Shown here in pieces: positions 1 through 4,740 of a stretch of 10,630 nucleotides of DNA. The notes below the pieces were generated by a model. The model saw only the letters and a list, made by a program, of their open reading frames with translations, ran no database searches and was not told the DNA's origin. The position numbers were made by a program, and so were the translations under genes. The stretch covers positions 1 through 10,630 of the forward strand of contig JBGOYH010000061.1 of NCBI GenBank assembly GCA_041479575.1, read 5' to 3'. The DNA is from DASPPK01 sp041479575 (GTDB lineage Archaea; Thermoproteota; Bathyarchaeia; Bathyarchaeales; Bathycorpusculaceae). Positions within the stretch are counted from its first letter, which is position 1. Each line of letters begins with the position of its first letter.

Positions 1-1
1 G

Positions 2-157
2 AAAATGGGCATAGGCGACATGCTTAGAAGCGGTAGCAAAGGAGAATCGTCTGGAAAGGCCGGAGAACAGATAGGGGAGGAAATTGAAAGAAAAATCCGC
101 CAAAAAATGGATGAAAAAAGCCGAGAAAAAGAAGAAGAGGACGATGAGGAAGACTAA
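2..157 (+). CDS. C-terminal part of (or complete small) acidic-tailed protein, unrecognised
   Basis: The reading frame is open from the left edge of the window to a TAA at 155-157, with an in-frame ATG at 5. The visible product is about 50 residues. It has a Gly/Ser-rich beginning (IGDMLRSGSKGESSGKAG), then a charged helix-like stretch (EEIERKIRQKMDEK), then a tail that is almost purely Lys/Glu/Asp and ends in EEEDDEED. No catalytic or metal-binding motif is visible. The frame runs off the window, so it cannot be decided whether the ATG at 5 is the start or an internal methionine, and no ribosome site can be inspected. An acidic terminal tail is common in archaeal nucleic-acid-binding and ribosome-associated proteins, but nothing here proves such a role. 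Confidence that it is coding rests on the biased, ungapped charged composition and the clean stop. Confidence 0.5.
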   Translation, partial: KMGIGDMLRSGSKGESSGKAGEQIGEEIERKIRQKMDEKSREKEEEDDEED

Positions 158-193
158 TACTTCCCACTTTCTTTCTCTGACCAGGTGATCGAT

Positions 194-271
194 ATGAGTG
201 CAGCGTCAGTGGTGACGGCATTGATCAAGGAATCTCCATACCTAGCGCGCGCGTCACTTCTGGTGGATTGA
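194..271 (+). CDS. 25-residue micropeptide behind a very strong ribosome site
   Basis: An ATG at 194 opens a 25-codon frame (MSAASVVTALIKESPYLARA..., ending LLVD) closed by TGA at 269-271. Its upstream site AGGTGATC (183-190) matches eight contiguous bases of the archaeal anti-Shine-Dalgarno complement and stands three bases before the ATG, which is unusually good. The peptide is mildly hydrophobic and helix-like, with no motif. After the TGA the same frame continues for 24 more codons to TAA, and the +1 frame is open to about 464. The ORF may therefore be the surviving start of a longer, broken gene rather than a genuine micropeptide. The remainder of 158-447 shows no other convincing gene; a 26-codon frame at 384-464 contains a KPGRPR motif resembling an AT-hook but lacks further support. 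Confidence 0.35.
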   Translation: MSAASVVTALIKESPYLARASLLVD

Positions 272-447
272 GATCTTCCGCATCAGCTTCCTGAACAGGG
301 AATACTACTACAAAGGGAGATTGAATCTTGTATCTTGTGTCACTAATGTACGCTTAAATCTAAGCTCTGACAATTTCAACTCAATGAAGCAAACAAGAAA
401 ACCTGGGCGACCACGAGAATGGGTCTTGCAGAATGTTCGACAAGGTT

Positions 448-720
448 TCACTCACTACTCCTAAGTGCATCCACGACAAAAATCGCCGTGAGTATTATTG
501 CAGCAAGTCCCAGAACCGAACCAATTGGACTCAGAAGCGCAGTAGGTAGCCATTGATTCAATATTATATACCATATAATAATGTAAATGAAAAACAATCC
601 AGCCATAGATGCCAAATAGTCACCAATTTCCAAAGCCTTATCACCGTCTACTAGATGATTCTTTGCTAGCTGTATTGGAGTCTTTATTATACCTAATCTT
701 GCCCGATTTATAAAGAGCAT
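448..720 (-). CDS. small two-span membrane protein, unrecognised
   Basis: This minus-strand frame encodes about 90 residues from the ATG at 720 (a TTG at 735 would add five). The N-terminal third is soluble and basic (INRARLGIIKTPIQLAKNHL), followed by two hydrophobic segments. The first is around residues 40-62 (LASMAGLFFIYIIIWYIIL) and the second around 65-88 (IGSVLGLAAIILTAIFVV); they are separated by a short NQWLPTALLSP turn and end in a charged DALRSSE. This predicts a hairpin of two membrane helices. The ATG at 720 is preferred because a TATA-like element on this strand lies about 30 bases upstream, which would give a leaderless or nearly leaderless transcript; no ribosome site is seen. 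It is divergent from the small gene at 789. No family is recognised. Function is unknown, and an accessory membrane protein is all that can be said. Confidence 0.5.
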   Translation of the reverse strand: MLFINRARLGIIKTPIQLAKNHLVDGDKALEIGDYLASMAGLFFIYIIIWYIILNQWLPTALLSPIGSVLGLAAIILTAIFVVDALRSSE

Positions 721-745
721 CCTTGAAAACGTCAAAGGCAGAAAT

Positions 746-753
746 CTTATATC
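746..753. promoter_or_regulatory. TATA-like element between two divergent small genes
   Basis: CTTATATC on the plus strand reads GATATAAG on the minus strand. It lies about 30 bases before the minus-strand ATG at 720 and about 40 bases before the plus-strand ATG at 789. It could therefore place a start near 724 for the membrane-protein gene and near 775 for the plus-strand gene, just ahead of its ribosome site. Archaeal TATA boxes are near-palindromic, so one element could serve either side. This is inference from spacing only. Confidence 0.3.
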
Positions 754-788
754 AGCACGACAACAGAAGACAAACTAGAGGTTCAAGA

Positions 789-959
789 ATGAGTGAAAAA
801 GAAATTCAAATAAGTAGAGCGGAGTCAGATATATGGAAATTAGTAAAGGACATATTGAAAATTGCTGATAGTGAGAGCGGCACGTTAAAAGTTATAGTGA
901 GAGACTCCAAGGATAGTTATGTTATACTGCAAATAATTAAACTACCTAAACCCAAATGA
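789..959 (+). CDS. 56-residue hypothetical protein
   Basis: The ATG at 789 follows GAGGT (about 778-782), a plausible ribosome site, so it is preferred over the non-ATG frame start further upstream at 723. The product begins MSEKEIQISRAESDIWKLVK, continues with a helix (DILKIADSESG), then two predicted strands (TLKVIVRDSKDSYVILQIIK), and ends KLPKPK. This helix plus beta-hairpin layout with an 'intensify-then-basic-tail' pattern is loosely like small DUF2292-type proteins, but that resemblance is weak and unverified. It ends in ATGA-like sequence 28 bases before a second start region that looks like a duplicate of its own (987 onward), suggesting a tandem duplication. Function unknown. Confidence 0.45.
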   Translation: MSEKEIQISRAESDIWKLVKDILKIADSESGTLKVIVRDSKDSYVILQIIKLPKPK

Positions 960-986
960 GCGGAAAGCCTAGCTAGGGATTCAAAA

Positions 987-1034
987 ATGAGTGAAGATGA
1001 AATAGTAAATATTGTCAAACTCAAATCTGTGTGA
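987..1034 (+). pseudogene. short frame with duplicated start region of the preceding gene
   Basis: An ATG at 987 opens 15 codons (MSEDEIVNIVKLKSV) before TGA at 1032-1034. The sequence around it (GGATTCAAAAATGAGTGAAG) closely matches the region around the ATG at 789 (GGTTCAAGAATGAGTGAAAA), and the peptides begin MSEDEI and MSEKEI. The simplest reading is a duplicated translation start whose frame was lost soon after. The downstream 86-residue frame (1012-1272) lies one base out of register, so a single indel near 1012-1030 would join the two into one longer protein starting MSEDEIVNI. Which of these is true cannot be told from sequence alone. Confidence 0.35.
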
Positions 1035-1272
1035 GATAGTGCCAAAAAGGAAGAAAATAGAGAACTTGACCCCTAACTATAAAGAAGCGAGTAAGGAATT
1101 GATATTAGCATACAAACGTTTAGGCACGGTGCAGAACTACTTTAAAGAGGGAAGAATCGGAGACGCAAGGAAACTTATCGGTCACGTCAAACATTACGTT
1201 CATGACGGATTGAATTTTCTAGGCGTCCAAGACAAAGACCTTGAGGAACACCTTAGGAAAAATGTAAGTTAG
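1012..1272 (+). CDS. helical hypothetical protein, start uncertain
   Basis: An open frame ends at TAG 1270-1272 and encodes up to 86 residues. From about residue 18 the sequence looks well-ordered and mostly helical: NLTPNYKEASKELILAYKRL, then TVQNYFKEGRIGDARKLIGH, then VKHYVHDGLNFLGV and DKDLEEHLRKNVS. Periodic Leu/Ile/Tyr positions suggest a small helical bundle. The only available in-frame start is a TTG at 1012 without a ribosome site; the ATG at 987 is one base out of frame and has the better context, hinting at a frameshifted N-terminus. After the TAG, the other frames stay charged and helix-like for 20-30 codons, so the C-terminus may also be altered. No family recognised. Confidence 0.45.
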   Translation: MSNSNLCEIVPKRKKIENLTPNYKEASKELILAYKRLGTVQNYFKEGRIGDARKLIGHVKHYVHDGLNFLGVQDKDLEEHLRKNVS

Positions 1273-1679
1273 CCTATCCCATGCTCTAGTCAAGTTGAAA
1301 GAAGAGTACACAAAAAAAGAGGAGAAAGAGAGCTAGTTATCAAGATGGAAAGACCTTTCGACTCTGGAACATGGCTCAAGGCTCTTGCGAGCACGGAGCA
1401 CGGTTCACATGTCTATTCGGTCTTTCCTAAAATATGAAGTCTTACGACAGCTTAATAAACCTTCGTTAGATTTCACCATGCTCAAGAAACACCATAACAT
1501 GCTCAATTTCACCATGCTCAAACTTCTGGATGTGTTTCTATGCTTGGACACACACACTCCCTTTCGAGGGTGTAGCTGTCAGGCTCCTCTAATAATTCAA
1601 CTACTACTAACTAACCAAATTGAAATTCTCTCCTCTACTTTCTCTTTCCTCAATTGGTTTGGTTGAACGAAATAGAGAC
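1273..1679. other. gene-free stretch with small repeats
   Basis: No convincing gene is seen. The 93-codon plus-strand frame spanning 1385-1666 is compositionally poor and lacks a ribosome site. A 30-codon frame from an ATG at 1345 (MERPFDSGTWLKALASTEHG...) sits in the same frame as the gene ending at 1272 and could be its detached tail. The stretch contains the CATGCTCAA repeats (1478-1521), a CCCT-TTCG-AGGG hairpin near 1559-1570, and an inverted copy of a motif repeated in the next gene. Confidence 0.4.
1471..1521 (+). repeat. short direct repeats of TTTCACCATGCTCAA
   Basis: TTTCACCATGCTCAA occurs exactly at 1471-1485 and again at 1507-1521, with a shorter CATGCTCAA copy between them ending at 1506. 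The spacings are 21 and 15 bases. The copies are too short and too few for a CRISPR or a classical minisatellite. They may be binding sites or slippage products. Confidence 0.6.
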
Positions 1680-1912
1680 TTACAGAGAGGAAGAGTTGAC
1701 CTTGTTTGCCGCTTGGTGGTCGTTGTCGTTACCACTTCTGTAATTAGGGAGTGTGTGTCTATCAAATAATTCGTTGTCGAAGTTGAGGAAATACTTAGTG
1801 CTGTCATGAGGCATAATGATTGAGCCGTTATTCCATTTTTGACTGTCTGGATTTAGTTCAATTATCTTCAACGCCAACAATTCATTTATCCATTTAGAGA
1901 GTGTGTGTCTAT
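1547..1912. repeat. GAGTGTGTGTCTAT motif, two direct and one inverted copy
   Basis: GAGTGTGTGTCTAT is present at 1749-1762 and 1899-1912. A near-copy in inverted orientation (GACACACACACTCCC, matching GGGAGTGTGTGTC) lies at 1547-1561, downstream of the stop of the minus-strand gene. In that gene both direct copies encode the tetrapeptide RHTL. Because one copy is outside the coding region, this is not simply a repeated protein motif. The copy adjoining 1559-1575 also takes part in a hairpin with a TTCG loop. Confidence 0.5.
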
Positions 1913-2174
1913 TGCTATCGCCGATTGCTTGAATAATCAATATCTTCAAAGATTGTCGGTCTATCCTATGTCTTGTTTCATCAGGGGTTAATGGAGTCTG
2001 ATATGTCATATAAACTTGCCCTTCAAAGTGCCCTCTCATCTTTAGCCTATCGACTATGGCGTTAAATTTGCGTTCGTGCTCGAGTTTGTGATTGTTCACT
2101 ACTGAATCACCTATCGTTAGTTGTTGAAGGAGAAGCGAAACCCTTATTAATGTCTTATGGGCATGAAAAATCAT
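1680..2174 (-). CDS. winged-helix-like DNA-binding protein, unrecognised family
   Basis: This minus-strand frame of 164 residues starts at the ATG at 2174; no ribosome site precedes it, so a leaderless transcript is likely. Residues 1-30 form a helix (TLIRVSLLLQQLTIGDSVV), and 31-60 a basic linker (KLEHERKFNAIVDRLKMRGH). Residues 72-132 look like a winged helix: helix SLKILIIQAIG, a turn, recognition-helix-like RHTLSKWINELLALKIIEL, then a wing with NGSIIMPHDSTKYFLNF. The C-terminal 25 residues are polar and Asn/Asp-rich, probably disordered. This architecture is typical of small regulators and replication-associated proteins carried by archaeal mobile elements, which would suit its neighbourhood of repeats, palindromes and a dead insertion sequence. 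That link is inference, and no named family is claimed. Confidence 0.5.
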   Translation of the reverse strand: MIFHAHKTLIRVSLLLQQLTIGDSVVNNHKLEHERKFNAIVDRLKMRGHFEGQVYMTYQTPLTPDETRHRIDRQSLKILIIQAIGDSNRHTLSKWINELLALKIIELNPDSQKWNNGSIIMPHDSTKYFLNFDNELFDRHTLPNYRSGNDNDHQAANKVNSSSL

Positions 2175-2291
2175 GATAAGATATTAACATGATTCTGATG
2201 ACAAACGATGGACAAAATAATATGTGACCATATATCGACTACACATATGTTTGTCTAAAATTTTAGAGTTGTACAAGGACAGAATAGGGAA

Positions 2292-2330
2292 CGGTTCGCC
2301 GTTGTGATTGAGCGCGAAGAAACCGAACCG
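2292..2330. repeat. inverted repeat CGGTTCG / CGAACCG
   Basis: CGGTTCG at 2292-2298 is exactly complementary to CGAACCG at 2324-2330, with 25 bases between. Flanking GGA and TCC extend the complementarity imperfectly. It lies about 120 bases upstream of the start of the minus-strand winged-helix gene and could be an operator, or part of a replication or transcript structure. Confidence 0.5.
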
Positions 2331-2349
2331 CTCCTTATACTATGTACAT

Positions 2350-2365
2350 TATGACATACGTCATA
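2350..2365. promoter_or_regulatory. palindrome TATGACATACGTCATA (operator-like)
   Basis: This 16-base element has perfect ATGAC/GTCAT arms around a central ATAC. A second copy with a fully symmetrical centre lies at 2887-2900. Two occurrences of the same palindrome in a gene-free stretch suggest a binding site for a dimeric protein; the winged-helix protein encoded at 1680-2174 is the nearest candidate, which is inference only. Confidence 0.4.
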
Positions 2366-2379
2366 TTTAAGTCTAACGG

Positions 2380-2640
2380 ATTCGCTGAGGTCAACACCAC
2401 ACTAGACCGCTAACACTTTTCAGTAAACGAACCACGCCACTAGACCACTAGAGGACCTTAACACAAAACTGTAAGCGACCACTTGAAGAACCATCGAAGA
2501 AACCCCACTCATCCAACACCGTCAACACCATTAAAACATCGTGCCATTGAAGAATCATCGAAGAAAACCAACACCACAACACCATACCTATTGAAGAAAA
2601 AACCATTAAAACACCATTGAATACGCCAAAAACCCTCATT
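2380..2640. repeat. degenerate A/C-rich, G-poor repeat tract
   Basis: The plus strand here is built from recurrent words: ACCACTAGACCACTAGA-like units at the left, TGAAGAACCATCGAAGAAA and TGAAGAATCATCGAAGAAA near 2483 and 2548, and ACCATTAAAACA twice (about 2528 and 2604). By hand count, bases 2521-2640 contain 33 C against 11 G, a strong strand asymmetry. In-frame stops interrupt every long plus frame, and the complementary minus frame looks like a compositional artefact. Confidence 0.5.
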
Positions 2641-2886
2641 TTAAGGATAACGGCTGTTTTAACCTCTCTTTAAAAGGGAATCCTAATTATTTTCTCTTGG
2701 TGTGTGTTCGGACAAAAAGAGGTTTCAACTGAGTTAGGCTAGGTGTGCTCTCTGTACATGGCTAGGCAAAAGGCTTCGATAATAGCTCAAAAACCGCTAT
2801 AACTTTCAACTGGATTCTTTCATCTGTGTTAGTGTTGGACATATGAACAGAACCAAGAACCGAGCTGTGTATAGGTAGTCCTCTTC

Positions 2887-2900
2887 ATGACATATGTCAT
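2887..2900. promoter_or_regulatory. perfect palindrome ATGACATATGTCAT (operator-like)
   Basis: This is a perfect 14-base palindrome, differing from the copy at 2351-2364 by one central base. The two sites are 536 bases apart and bracket the G-poor repeat tract. No gene start lies nearby, so a role in replication, partition or recombination of a former element is as likely as transcriptional control. Confidence 0.4.
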
Positions 2901-3239
2901 AGTTCAAACTGTGAGTTGCCTTATTCGTTCAACTGCTCGAAACAACAACAGCGGTTAAACTCTATTTTAATTCCGCTTTTGGATTCCTGAGGAGTTGATT
3001 GCCGCAGAGAAAACATGGATAAGTTGCAAGTTTCAAGACTATCCCCACTCCTCAAAAGAAGAATAAGAACCATTTTTAGCCACTCATGAAAGATGCCGCA
3101 TGAACAGGCACCCAAAGGCTACCCAATGCCAGCCTAGAACCAAATACTTCACAATAGAATTAAGCCTTTTCTCACACCTCCTCTGATTCCTCTTCTGATT
3201 CATTCTTCATTCGGCTGGCAAAGGGCTGCAATCACTCAT

Positions 3240-3405
3240 CCGGGCGTAACGCCCAGTTCTTTAGCAGCTCACGGGCATCGTCCAGTCATTTTACCGGTCG
3301 CACGGACCATGGTCAAAGACGGACTAGCCAGCCCACGCAATACATATCAGACGTCTTTCATAATCGGATGTGAACAAGAGGGATATTAGTCGACCAGACG
3401 ATAAC
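3240..3405 (+). other. non-coding segment ahead of the IS110-like fragment; possible remnant of its RNA-bearing end
   Basis: This stretch is visibly more G+C-rich than its flanks, lacks a protein-like frame, and ends directly at the transposase-like ATG at 3406. It contains a perfect GGGCG-TAA-CGCCC hairpin (3242-3254), a GGTC-GCACG-GACC stem (3296-3308), and an overlapping GACCATGGTC palindrome (3305-3314). IS110-family elements carry a structured bridge RNA of this general size in the non-coding end next to the transposase gene. Position and structure fit that idea, but the element ends are not identified and the assignment is speculative. Confidence 0.25.
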
Positions 3406-3513
3406 ATGCGTATGTTCGTCGGGTTAGATGTTCATAAAAAGTATACTGAAGTTGCCATTGTCGATGAAGATGGAGTACGACGAGGACTCCAACACCATGC
3501 TCGCATTGCTTAG
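3406..3513 (+). pseudogene. IS110-family transposase, N-terminal fragment
   Basis: From the ATG at 3406 the frame reads MRMFVGLDVHKKYTEVAIVD followed by EDG. This is the characteristic beginning of IS110-family DEDD transposases: the GLDVHK motif holds the first catalytic Asp (residue 8) of the RuvC-like domain, followed by the strand of VAIVDEDG. Homology-like sequence stops exactly after GGA at 3474. The frame then runs on for 12 unrelated codons to TAG at 3511, because the following DNA is the inverted continuation of the same kind of gene. An intact member would be roughly 300-400 residues, so this is a dead fragment. Confidence 0.65.
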
Positions 3514-3651
3514 CCTGTTTGAGAATTCTTCGATCCGCCCCCGCTCATTCTCTATTCTCTCCTGTTCGGTTAAGGCATAGAGAAACGCGCGCGCTTTATT
3601 GCGCTCATCCACACGCATCTTAATAAGTCGCCGAGCGTACCGTACATGCAG
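3475..3651 (-). pseudogene. IS110-family transposase fragments, inverted and reordered
   Basis: The minus strand is open from 3651 to 3475. Read in that direction it gives HVRYARRLIKMRVDERNKAR..., resembling the 'L-x-RYR-x-LVKMRT-x-x-KNR' helical region from the middle of IS110 transposases. It then gives ERIENERGRIEEFSNRLS and NASMVLESSSY, resembling the segment that normally follows the N-terminal VDEDG; the Glu of VLESS would be the second catalytic acid. So a piece expected after residue 23 lies on the opposite strand, adjacent to a piece from further downstream. The fragment is frameshift-free but out of family order, hence rearranged debris. The family assignments are from recalled consensus, not a search. 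Confidence 0.5.
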
Positions 3652-3743
3652 CTAGAATTCTCGTAAGGAAATTGCTGGCAAAAGCCCTTGAAAGGATTTT
3701 GTCGCTTTTCTGTCCATTCTACTAAAAAAATAGGGTGAAAATT

Positions 3744-3980
3744 GTGGAATTAATAGACAGGCATGTATACACTTCTGTGCAATCGTGGACTAGAAGGGCA
3801 GAAGTAGGGCATCCACTCAAAGTGGAGTATTGCTCTGAACTGAGAAGTTGGGTTCAACGCGCCATACTAGAAGCAGAAAAGAACGAGGACTTCGACAAGA
3901 AAGATCAGCTCCCGAGCCTTCTGAGATTTCTTGAAATTGACCATGATTTCCGAAATACGACCAACAGAGAAAATGAGTGA
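3744..3980 (+). CDS. 78-residue hypothetical protein
   Basis: A GTG at 3744 is chosen as start because GGGTGA (3733-3738) stands five bases before it; a GTG at 3735 would add three residues but overlaps that site. The product is soluble and charged: MELIDRHVYTSVQSWTRRAE at the N-terminus, then a helix with VEYCSELRSWVQRAILEAEK, a linker NEDFDKKDQ, another helix LPSLLRFLEI, and a polar tail ending NRENE. One cysteine is present. No motif or family is recognised. It lies just after the dead insertion sequence and 116 bases before a perfect hairpin (4097-4122), which could be its transcript end. Composition and ribosome site make it a believable gene. Confidence 0.5.
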   Translation: MELIDRHVYTSVQSWTRRAEVGHPLKVEYCSELRSWVQRAILEAEKNEDFDKKDQLPSLLRFLEIDHDFRNTTNRENE

Positions 3981-4096
3981 AAGGTCTTGAGAAAGAAAAC
4001 GACATCAACCGGCGAATATCTCGCTTTTCAACATATAAGTGTCTGCTTAGCGGCACCATCCACTAGGATCGTGTCGGGCTAAAGTGCTTGTCAGAA

Positions 4097-4122
4097 CTAC
4101 CTGTTCTGGTAGGAACAGGTAG
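4097..4122 (+). other. perfect 10-bp hairpin before the acidic micropeptide
   Basis: CTACCTGTTC (4097-4106) pairs fully with GAACAGGTAG (4113-4122) around the loop TGGTAG. It lies 117 bases after the preceding gene and 25 bases before the micropeptide ATG, ending 10 bases before its ribosome site. It has no following T-run, so it is more likely a leader structure or dimeric operator than a simple terminator. Confidence 0.6.
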
Positions 4123-4146
4123 AACGAAACAAGGAGAGGAAAATAG

Positions 4147-4215
4147 ATGAGATATACCTTTGAAGAGGAAGAACCAGAAGAAACTGAAGAGGAAGAATTT
4201 GAAGAAGAATGGTGA
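4147..4215 (+). CDS. 22-residue acidic micropeptide
   Basis: The ATG at 4147 follows GGAGAGG (4133-4139), a good ribosome site, and opens 22 codons to TGA at 4213-4215. The peptide starts MRYTF, is then almost entirely Glu (14 Glu residues, with one Pro-Glu, Thr and Phe interruptions), and ends EEEW. The framing aromatic residues and the hairpins on both sides (4097-4122 and 4252-4269) speak for a maintained unit. Such an extreme charge suggests a modulator of a basic or nucleic-acid-binding partner, but this is inference. The alternative is a leader peptide for the downstream Cys-rich gene, or a chance purine-rich frame. No family is known to me. Confidence 0.45.
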   Translation: MRYTFEEEEPEETEEEEFEEEW

Positions 4216-4251
4216 TATTCCTTCATCGTTTAAAAAGCGTCTCGAGGCGAG

Positions 4252-4269
4252 CGCTAGTTGAAGCTAGCG
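4252..4269 (+). other. perfect 6-bp hairpin after the acidic micropeptide
   Basis: CGCTAG (4252-4257) pairs with CTAGCG (4264-4269) around TTGAAG, immediately preceded by a self-complementary CTCGAG element near 4241-4246. It sits between the micropeptide stop and the TATA-like element of the next gene. It could end the micropeptide transcript, though no T-run follows. Confidence 0.45.
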
Positions 4270-4289
4270 GGTTATAGGGATTCGGTATG

Positions 4290-4298
4290 TATAAAAAA
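4290..4298 (+). promoter_or_regulatory. TATA box of the Cys-rich gene
   Basis: TATAAAAAA lies about 32-35 bases before the ATG codons at 4325 and 4329. Archaeal transcription starts about 25 bases after the TATA centre, i.e. near 4320, so the message would be leaderless or have only a few leader bases, in line with the absence of a good ribosome site. Confidence 0.5.
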
Positions 4299-4328
4299 GA
4301 AGTTAACTTTAGTTAGGTTAACAAATGG

Positions 4329-4679
4329 ATGGAGAAGATAAGGTTGGAGTTAAGTCGCCAAAGAATGCGGGAGCACACACTCAATCAATTCAAGCACATT
4401 AGAACATGCATATTGGCTAGGGAGCTTTGCCTGCTTGTGCGCACCAACCGGGTGGCATTCAACGCAGAAGACGCCCGTGAACATTGCGCGTTCATCGCCA
4501 AACTATGTAGCGAGGCGAGTTGTAAAGAGCAAAGTGACTTGTGCAGCAAAGCCGCTGAGGCGGTTCTAACAAGTGAAGAGAAGTACCTTGAACTTTGTGC
4601 GCAGAGTTGTATGAAGTGCGGCGAATCTAAGAGAACCTCGCCGAGACCCGCGCCAGAAAGAACAGCGTATGTGGCTTAA
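4329..4679 (+). CDS. cysteine-rich helical protein, possibly a metal (copper)-binding four-helix bundle
   Basis: The protein is 116 residues and starts at the ATG at 4329, directly behind a TATA box; an ATG at 4325 is in another frame. It contains nine cysteines: 27, 34, 53, 60, 65, 72, 90, 94 and 97. Three pairs have heptad spacing (C27-x6-C34, C53-x6-C60, C65-x6-C72) in sequence that otherwise looks helical, so the thiols would line helix faces. The last three form C-x3-C-x2-C in LELCAQSCMKCGES. This resembles the cytosolic copper-storage (Csp, DUF326-type) four-helix bundles, where cysteines line the bundle core, although the residues per helix are fewer than in characterised members. The tail (TSPRPAPERTAYVA) is disordered-looking. 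No signal peptide is seen, so a cytoplasmic location is expected. The alternative is an iron-sulfur or zinc protein. The Csp assignment is inference. Confidence 0.5.
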   Translation: MEKIRLELSRQRMREHTLNQFKHIRTCILARELCLLVRTNRVAFNAEDAREHCAFIAKLCSEASCKEQSDLCSKAAEAVLTSEEKYLELCAQSCMKCGESKRTSPRPAPERTAYVA

Positions 4680-4682
4680 CAC

Positions 4683-4697
4683 TCTTCGCAGCGAAGA
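4683..4697 (+). other. short hairpin right after the Cys-rich gene
   Basis: TCTTCGC and GCGAAGA (4683-4689, 4691-4697) are perfectly complementary with a single base between, so the practical stem is about five pairs with a GCAGC loop. It starts four bases after the stop codon. No T-run follows, so a terminator role is unproven. Confidence 0.35.
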
Positions 4698-4740
4698 TGA
4701 CTGTCAAGACATATAGGGAATAGATTATGCTCTTTTACCT

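Larger units (their letters stand above)
2175..3239. other. about 1 kb without a convincing gene
   Basis: Neither strand shows a frame with both a ribosome site and protein-like composition. The minus-strand 63-codon frame at 2448-2639 is the complement of an AAC/ACC-rich repeat and the 64-codon one at 2921-3115 has no support. A 31-codon plus frame at 2971-3066 reads protein-like (WIPEELIAAEKTWISCKFQD) and could be a fragment of a lost gene. The stretch holds an inverted repeat at 2292-2330, two copies of a TGACATAYGTCA palindrome (2350, 2887), and a strand-asymmetric degenerate repeat tract (2380-2640). Confidence 0.5.

Noticed and set aside
1270..1434. Read-through of the TAG at 1270 (possible pyrrolysine) into a further 53-codon frame
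   Set aside because: No supporting Pyl machinery or structure is in view, and ending at the TAG is the ordinary reading.
1471..1521. CRISPR-like array from the TTTCACCATGCTCAA copies
   Set aside because: Only two full copies, too short, with irregular spacing and no cas genes nearby.
2448..2639. 63-codon minus-strand frame rich in Val/Met/Trp
   Set aside because: It is the complement of an A/C-rich degenerate repeat tract; no ribosome site and no ordered protein pattern.
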